A DNA stretch of 64,000 bases from Chara braunii (lineage: Eukaryota; Streptophyta; Charophyceae; Charales; Characeae): assembly GCA_003427395.1 (NCBI GenBank), contig BFEA01000591.1:308747-372746 (forward strand). The letters are read 5' to 3'. Below the pieces are notes generated by a model. The model was not told the origin of the DNA, did not search any database, and was given only the letters and a program-made list of their open reading frames with translations. Shown in pieces: positions 58,917 to 64,000 of the stretch; the first letter of the stretch is position 1; each line of letters begins with the position of its first letter. Both the position numbers and the translations under genes were made by a program.

Positions 58917-59310
58917 CCAGTCAATCAATGATAATAATAATACAAAAATGCAAGGAAAATGTGCAACAGCGAACTTCAGAAATCAAACAGTATCATACAC
59001 ATAAGACCAGATAGTCGTGACCTCGAACTAACAACAGAATTGCATCATGAGATTCACCAAATAAGAACATCAAGAGTTCATAATTGACAATGCTCAAATA
59101 GTCCCATCATCATCAACGAAAAACCAGAGTTGATATCCTATCTGGCGCTCGGCGCCCAGACTACATGTGGCAGATCCCAACTAGCCTATACTACAGTGCA
59201 AGAGTTGACGACAACAGCTTTCCGAAGTACGAGCATACAGCGGCCAATGCCGCACGCTTCCGGCACCAGGTATGTCCCTTGTATCACTCACCTCCTCGTT
59301 CCACAGCACA

Positions 59311-60432
59311 CAAATGCCACTAGCACCCAAGGATCATCATGCATCTGACAATAATAATAATAATAATAATAACAATGATTAAAAGAAAAGGTATACGAGT
59401 CATCTTTCCAACCCGATGCATTATCGCCAGGGGTGCGCTGTATTCGGAGTCGACAGCCAGTGTCACACACACACACACACACATCAGCCGAATACATCCT
59501 GGGCAGACTGCCTGTGGGCATTCGATCCTCCTGATGAGGCGGCTAAAGTCCGAGGGAAACAGTCAGTCATAGTCATGCATTTCTTTCTGGAGTTGTATAT
59601 AGCGAAAATGCTGACACACACACGCACACGAATAACGCGCACGCACACACACAAGTTTTAGTAGTGTATAATTCCACGTTCCAGCGTTAGATTCTTTTGA
59701 TTGCATTCATCTCGTCTACAAAAGTACTATTAACTTAGGCGCAAAATAGGGGACTTACCTGTTTCTCTCTCCTTATCCCCATCGTCGTCGTCGTCCTCTG
59801 CCTCGATACTCCATGACCCTCAGCACGACCCATCACGAAGAGTAGCATGTCGAGGCCATAGCATGGAGAGGATGACTGACATATTTGCGCCTTCCAATGA
59901 GCCGGCCGGACGACAGGTAAGTCGCCTTCTCCTCGTCTCTCTCCTCCTTCCTCTCCTTCTCCTTCTTCTTCTTCTCCTCCTCCTCCTCCTTCTTCTTCTT
60001 CCTCTTTGTCTACTTCTTCTTCTCCCTCTTTTTCTTTCTCCACTACTTCTTCTTTTTCTTCTTCCCGCATGCCTGTTTCTCTCTCCTCAAGGCCGTGCTT
60101 CTCTTCTTCTCCTTCGCGCGCCTTTCTTCCTTTCTTCTGCGCAACGATTCCGTCTTCCCCTTCCTCACGCTACTCCCTGTTTTCTCTACTTCCTTCTCAA
60201 CTTCGCGGTCGCCCCGTTTGATCGTGCTCTGTTTCTTCTAGCTCCCGGTAGTCGTGCGCAAGTTTCTCGTCGGGCCGTCAGCTGGCTCGGCCACGCCTCA
60301 ATCGAGGCACACAGGCAGTGCCTGTTTTCGAGACTGAACCCGCCCCATTTCTTACGCTAAGTCCAACAAGTTCTCATATAAGATCGGAAGAAAAGAAATA
60401 AACCTAGAATAAACAAAAAGAAACTTAAAAAC
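59311..60432. other. Element C interior: microsatellites, no gene
   Basis: It contains (AAT)n at 59345-59372, ACAC runs at 59464-59484 and 59615-59655, and a (CTT)/(CTC)n tract at 59930-60075. A further CAG/GTAAGT donor-like site lies at 59919. No protein domain is seen. Confidence 0.5.
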
Positions 60433-60722
60433 CGTAAAGAAAAAGAAAAGAAAGTAAATATAAATAAATTTGAAATAGACAAAAGAAAATCTAACTTCCT
60501 AACTACCCTGTCGTGCCATTTGTCGGGCAGGCTAACTACCTATAACTACTCCTAATACTGAGGTCGGGGGCTTGAAAATCGTAAAGAAAAAGAAAAGAAA
60601 GTAAATATAAATAAATTTGAAATAGACAAAAGAAAATCTAACTTCCTAACTACCCTGTCGTGCCATCTGTCGGGCAGGCTAACTACCTATAACTACTCCT
60701 AATACTGAGGTCGGGGGTTCAA
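60433..60722 (+). repeat. 147-bp tandem duplication
   Basis: The sequence from 'cgtaaagaaaaagaaaag' to 'aatactgaggtcgggggc' is present at 60433-60575 and 60580-60722, almost identical. Confidence 0.92.
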
Positions 60723-60875
60723 GCCCCGACCGACTGAGCTCGGGTGAGAACACTGCGGAGCTCCTCCATAAAAGGAGCTAGCTCAGGGGTCCAGTGGATT
60801 CATTCCCTGCACCCTTTGCTTGACAGTCTGCACTTTAACCTACTGAGCTAGCTCCTACTCTGGTTAAGAAAAGAG
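60723..60875 (-). repeat. tRNA-like SINE segments
   Basis: On the minus strand GGAGCTAGCTCAGTAGGTTA is a strong A-box half. GGGTGCAGGGAATGAATCCACTGG follows at B-box distance. A second partial set lies beside it ('aagccccgaccgactgagct'). There is no full cloverleaf, so this is SINE-like rather than a tRNA gene. Confidence 0.5.
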
Positions 60876-61916
60876 CCGCTCAGGTATATGTAGAGTATCG
60901 GGGCTCAGCCCACCTAGCGGCCTGAGCCCGTTTCTAAGTTTGTGTGTGTGTGCACGCTGGGCGGTCTGCCTGTCTGAGTACTCGGCGGCTTGAGCGTGTG
61001 TGTGACCCGGAAGGGCATTGATTGATTGGACGGCCCGAAGGGCCGGTACTTACCCGTAGCCGTGACATTGAGGGTCGAAACACTCAAGTGGCGAGGAAAA
61101 AGCCCCGCGACACTTAGCGGGAAATACTCAAGTATCAGGTAGGACGGTACCTTACCAGTAGAGGTAGATGCGCCGGGTACTCGGGATTGAGCAGAAGAAG
61201 ACAAAAGTTGGCATTTTTAGAGGCCCGGTATCGGTAGATAGGCGGGTACCAGTTCAAGTAGCCTGAGTCCAGGCCCTATGCGGACGGTATAAGAGCTTGC
61301 AACAGTGTCTCCCTCAAAGGGACGAAGGCACCAGTTGCTTGGGTGATCGTGCGGACACGAAGTCGCTACTCGAGAGGCGACTTCCTCTCTACATACGGAG
61401 GCGAAGCTGGAGCCTTAACCCCACTCACGGCATATGGGTAAGGATAGAGGTACCGACTGCCGCTACCTATTATGGTCGCCAGTACGTTTCTTTTGGCTGC
61501 CCCGGCCGCATGGCCGAGGTTGTATTAATTTTTCAGTCGTCTTTAGATTTAACGGTGGTGCGATCTGCCGACTTTCATATACCGGCCGGTCTTGATGCCC
61601 CTGAACTTGTTCTAATTCATTTCTGCCTTACCGTCTGATCCTTTAACGGTTTTAGATTGTGGTCGGCGCATCCTGTGCGACCTTTCTTGTTTTTCTTCCA
61701 ACCCTCTGACCCTTGTGGTCGAAGACTTTTAATTTTTATTAACCCTTTTCGGTTGTCGTACGCGTCGTATCACTGCGTATGATCACCTAAAAATCTCGGC
61801 CTCAATGGTCGAGAAGTTTGCTTCACGGCGCCAGGCCAAAAAAAATTCTCGTTTTTTACTCTAGTTTGTCTCCGGCACGACGACCGGCGTCGATACTGTA
61901 ATGAATGCAAAATCAT
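60876..61916. other. Element C right part, no gene
   Basis: A plus-strand frame of 113 codons at 61297-61638 has no recognisable motif, and I do not support it as a gene. GT-rich runs occur near 60940-60955. Nothing else is clear. Confidence 0.45.
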
Positions 61917-61951
61917 GAGGAAATACCCTTGTAAGGATGTTTGCTCCGACA
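61917..61951 (-). repeat. Element C right terminus with palindrome
   Basis: Reading on the minus strand, TGTCGGAGCAAACATCC then TTACAAGGGTATTTCC. The core is near-palindromic and matches 34946-34981 and 39714-39749. Confidence 0.75.
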
Positions 61952-61955
61952 GCGT

Positions 61956-62881
61956 GACTTCCTTCCGTCTGACATAATGATGGCCCCCGTGACATAGAAA
62001 GGAGCTCTGACCTCCGCGAGATCAGCTCCCACATCGTCCGTCGTGTGGACAATGGTCTCTATGTCCGCAATCTCGTTCTTTGAAGGCCACAAAACCTTCA
62101 CCGGCCCCGGCAATTCCCTGAAGTGTCGGACGACGTCCAACCACGGCTCGCTCCGGAAGACGTTGAACGCCAAGCGCTGACTGTACACAAACCTCAACCA
62201 CCTCTTCTAGAACTCCATCTGCCACTTTGAAGAGAATGACTCCATGATGGTGTTCTGCCTCAGCCTCTTCTGTGTTGCCGTCGGCCGCGCCCCCTCCTCT
62301 CTCTCCTTCCTATTCCCCGTAGACGGACCCACCTCATCCGTATCTACACCTGCCTGTGCACGAGCCAACACGTGCGCCGACGCAAAGTACTGGCCCTGCT
62401 GCCCACCCGGCTCTCTGACAACGCCCTTCCCTTGATCCCTCCCTGACGACCCCGCCCACGCAACCTCCTCGACGTCGTCGTCCATGTCGATCCGCTCCTC
62501 GGCGTCCCTCATCTCTCCCTCCCCCCCCTCGTCCCGTCGTGGATCCATCGCAGGCGCCGGACCGTGAAGCTCCTCAAACCGCTGGATCCGCTCTAGGAGC
62601 TTGTAAGACATCTTGTAGTCGCTGTTGTAGTGAATGTCGACAAGTGCCTTGTCGGTCACTGCCGGACATCCCTTGCCCCGCCGAAAATGGCGCCCCGCCA
62701 CGAACTGGTTGCCCTGGAACTCGTGGCCACAAAAAACGCACTTCAACATGCGATTGCCGCGGAATCTCTCGCCGAGACTCTGTCCCACGCGGATGTACTT
62801 GTACACGCAACATTTCTTCTGCGCCTTGTGGTTCTCGTCCTCCCCCGCATCCTCAAACACCCGAGCCTGACCTCCCGGCAT
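61956..62881 (-). pseudogene. hAT transposase N-terminal half with BED-type zinc finger
   Basis: ATG 62881 opens MPGGQARVFEDAGEDENHK. A zinc-finger segment follows: MLKCVFCGHEFQGNQF and HFRRGKGCPAV at about 62690-62760. This is the C-x2-C...H...C pattern of hAT BED-like fingers, which bind the element ends. An acidic linker comes next, then the conserved KRWLRFVYSQRLAFNVFRSE (about 62140-62205), typical of the hAT region before the catalytic domain. TAG at 62207-62209 interrupts the frame without shifting it. The reading ends at MSDGRKSR, where element C is inserted, and continues at 52029. It is one gene with the core annotated at 50808-52029. Confidence 0.82.
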
Positions 62882-63103
62882 TGTGCCCGTTCGCCGATGG
62901 GTTCACCGAAGTGGACTGCCGCCAGCCTGTCCCACGAAGCCCCAACTCCCACCTCCCTCCCTCCCCGCACAAGGCCCCGTCGGCCCACCGCTGAGCGGCC
63001 CCTGTCGGGCCGGCGACCCACCCCCCAGGTCCTCGAACCCCCCACAGTGCGGAAGACGCAGCACGGACCCCCAACAGGAGCGAGGAACAGCGCGCGCTCA
63101 AGG

Positions 63104-63185
63104 AATTGAACGCACGTTCAATGAACGCGAACGCACGTTCAAAAAAATTGAACGCGCGTTGAAAAAATTGAACGTGCGTTCAATT
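63104..63185. repeat. Palindrome cluster in the right part of element B
   Basis: Four or five copies of TTGAACGCGCGTTCAA-like palindromes, with G/A and C/T variants in the centre, occur in 80 bases upstream of the hAT start codon. Confidence 0.85.
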
Positions 63186-63309
63186 TTTAGTGCTCCTGCG
63201 TGCCGTCGCCTTCTCCCGCGCCGCTCCACATCGTCACCGTCGCCGCCGACTGCCAGGTCACCCGCGCAGCTCCACGCCGTCGCCGTCCTCGCGCAGCTCC
63301 ATGTGGTCG

Positions 63310-63317
63310 CCTTCGGC

Positions 63318-63349
<32 letters not shown>

Positions 63350-63440
63350 TGCGTGCGCGCGTGCGCGCGCGTCGGCAGATTGCCACGTCTCTCTCTCTCT
63401 CTCTCTCTCCCTCTCTCTCTCTCTCTCGCACGCGCGCGCG
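63310..63440. repeat. (CT)n and (GC)n microsatellites
   Basis: Two CT runs flank a GCGCGC/GTGCGC stretch, with a further CGCGCG stretch at the end. Open frames across it on both strands are artefacts. Confidence 0.9.
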
Positions 63441-63489
63441 CACGCGTTCACTCCGTTGCCAGTGCGCGTGCAGGGAGTTTCCAACTGAA

Positions 63490-63782
63490 GGTGGGGAACG
63501 CTCGAACGCGCACTGCACGAGTGTGTCACGTTCGAACGCTGCGCCCGCTTTATGCCGCCTCAGGACGAAATGCGGGCTTTTTTAACTTTACCTGGGGATT
63601 TCACCCACATGACCCCCCAAGCACCGCCGACGCTCCCCAGTGGCCTACAGGCACCTTCCCACCCCTCACAGCCCCCCTGCGCGAACACGTCAATCGTGTT
63701 CAGGCGCGTTCAGTGAACGTGTGTTCACTGCGTTCATAAACAGAACGCGGAACGCGCGTTCAATGAACGCGCGGTAACACAG
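63490..63782. repeat. Right subterminal palindromes of element B
   Basis: GAACGC and GTTCG words cluster at 63495-63540 and 63680-63775 (TGAACGTGTGTTCACTG, GAACGCGCGTTCAATGAACG). The cluster ends at the imperfect terminal repeat CGGTAACACAG, followed directly by the TTCTTTCC target duplication. Confidence 0.75.
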
Positions 63783-63790
63783 TTCTTTCC

Positions 63791-64000
63791 TATATCAAGG
63801 GCTGCTAAGGTTTTGCGCGTTGCATCAAATTAAACCACATGCGCCGCCCAGTCCAGAGCTTGTGCAGGACCCCATCGATTTTTGCCTTGCGAGTCGGGAC
63901 CGTACTCCAGAGGCCTCCAGGCGGAGTGCTTAACGTGTCAGCTAGGTCCATTGTCAAATGGGACTCCAAAACCACCAGGCGTAGACCAAGGATGAATGAC
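63791..64000. other. Flank of element B, nothing recognised
   Basis: Unique-looking sequence to the end of the window, with no gene or repeat identified. Confidence 0.5.

Larger units (their letters stand above)
56370..59310 (+). repeat. Diverged ~2-kb direct duplication retaining exon-like ends
   Basis: The segment at about 56380-57420 and the segment at 58580-59290 share ordered phrases: 'caccaa...tccatccaaatagg', an (AAT)n tract, 'gcatcatgag(t/a)ttcacc', 'ggcgc(c)cagcgaccagac' and 'ggcaccag/gtatgtc'. Both end with a consensus splice donor (CAG/GTATGT at 57401 and 59270), preceded by an alignable open stretch (SISPKYGQ...RLRHQ and NSFPKYEH...ARFRHQ). The first copy has a one-base deletion. 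They may be relics of a duplicated exon of unknown origin. Confidence 0.55.
52030..61951. mobile_element. Element C: 9.9-kb insertion inside the hAT gene, TGTCG...CGACA termini
   Basis: The insertion starts TGTCGCGCGC and ends TTTGCTCCGACA. The 4-bp sequence GCGT flanks it on both sides (52026-52029 and 61952-61955). Joining the flanks with one GCGT restores the hAT frame, with SDGRKSRDARP at normal family spacing, so the boundaries are well supported. TG...CA ends would suit an LTR retrotransposon. However, I cannot find matching direct repeats at the two ends or any gag/pol-like coding sequence. Its left 280 bases resemble 36255-36545, and its right terminus resembles 34946-34981 and 39714-39749. 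Classification is open: a non-autonomous LTR-like element or an unusual DNA element. Confidence 0.7.
46145..63790. mobile_element. Element B: hAT transposon, 17.6 kb including a nested 9.9-kb insertion
   Basis: The body is 46153-63782. The 8-bp direct repeat TTCTTTCC lies immediately outside both ends (46145-46152 and 63783-63790), the duplication length diagnostic of hAT elements. The terminal repeats are short and imperfect (CTATGCAACCG against CTGTGTTACCG). Clusters of TTGAACGCGCGTTCAA-type palindromes sit just inside both ends. The leftward transposase gene begins at 62881 (BED-type N-terminus) and continues after element C with the DUF659/hAT core at 52029. The autonomous part is about 7.7 kb. 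A 454-base gap lies near its left end. The copy is inactive. Confidence 0.82.

Overview
The window is a transposon graveyard from a large, gene-poor plant-type nuclear genome. A streptophyte alga such as Chara is the best guess, at moderate confidence. The reasons are: GT-AG introns with pyrimidine-rich plant-like acceptors; a scrap of plastid chlL, a gene that angiosperms lack; dense microsatellites, MITEs and tRNA-derived SINE-like repeats; and assembly gaps (46338-46791 and scattered Ns). I see no intact conserved host housekeeping gene, no rRNA and no convincing functional tRNA gene.

Layout. 1-2380: 3' part of a LINE reverse-transcriptase gene on the minus strand. 2381-4650: dispersed and tandem repeats. 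4780-8053: a decayed minus-strand gene whose charged C-terminal coding segment appears to have been amplified into ~570-bp tandem units. 8054-13064: repeats, plus a plus-strand fragment related to the large gene of element A.

13065-31518 is element A, an 18.4-kb DNA transposon bounded by 31-32-bp terminal inverted repeats and a 4-bp target duplication (ACAT). Its left arm carries a very long minus-strand gene: one reading frame of 2050 codons with four internal stops. That frame has a ParB-like motif and a possible degenerate methyltransferase, and downstream exons end in a Ulp1-type (C48) protease domain. Its right arm carries a plus-strand DUF7869-type transposase of about 960 codons, broken by three stops and by a 523-bp MITE. 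Between the diverging arms lie three arrays of short inverted repeats built around a TTCGA core.

31519-46144 is a mosaic of MITEs, SINE-like repeats and simple sequence. It includes a second copy of the same 523-bp MITE family (37798-38317), a cluster of MITEs nested in (TA)n tracts, and a chlL fragment of plastid origin (45690-45805).

46145-63790 is element B, a hAT transposon with an 8-bp target duplication (TTCTTTCC) and subterminal palindromes. Its minus-strand transposase gene is split by a 9.9-kb insertion, element C (52030-61951). Element C starts TGTCG, ends CGACA and is flanked by a GCGT duplication that falls inside the hAT reading frame. Element C is almost wholly repeats: a ~73-bp satellite-like array, a diverged ~2-kb duplication, (AAT)n and (CTGT)n tracts, and SINE-like segments.

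The most notable system is element A: a large transposon with divergent arms, a DUF7869 transposase, a giant ParB/methyltransferase-like/Ulp1 gene and internal hairpin arrays. It is inactive here, but a related fragment at 10.2-10.9 kb shows that it belongs to a family.
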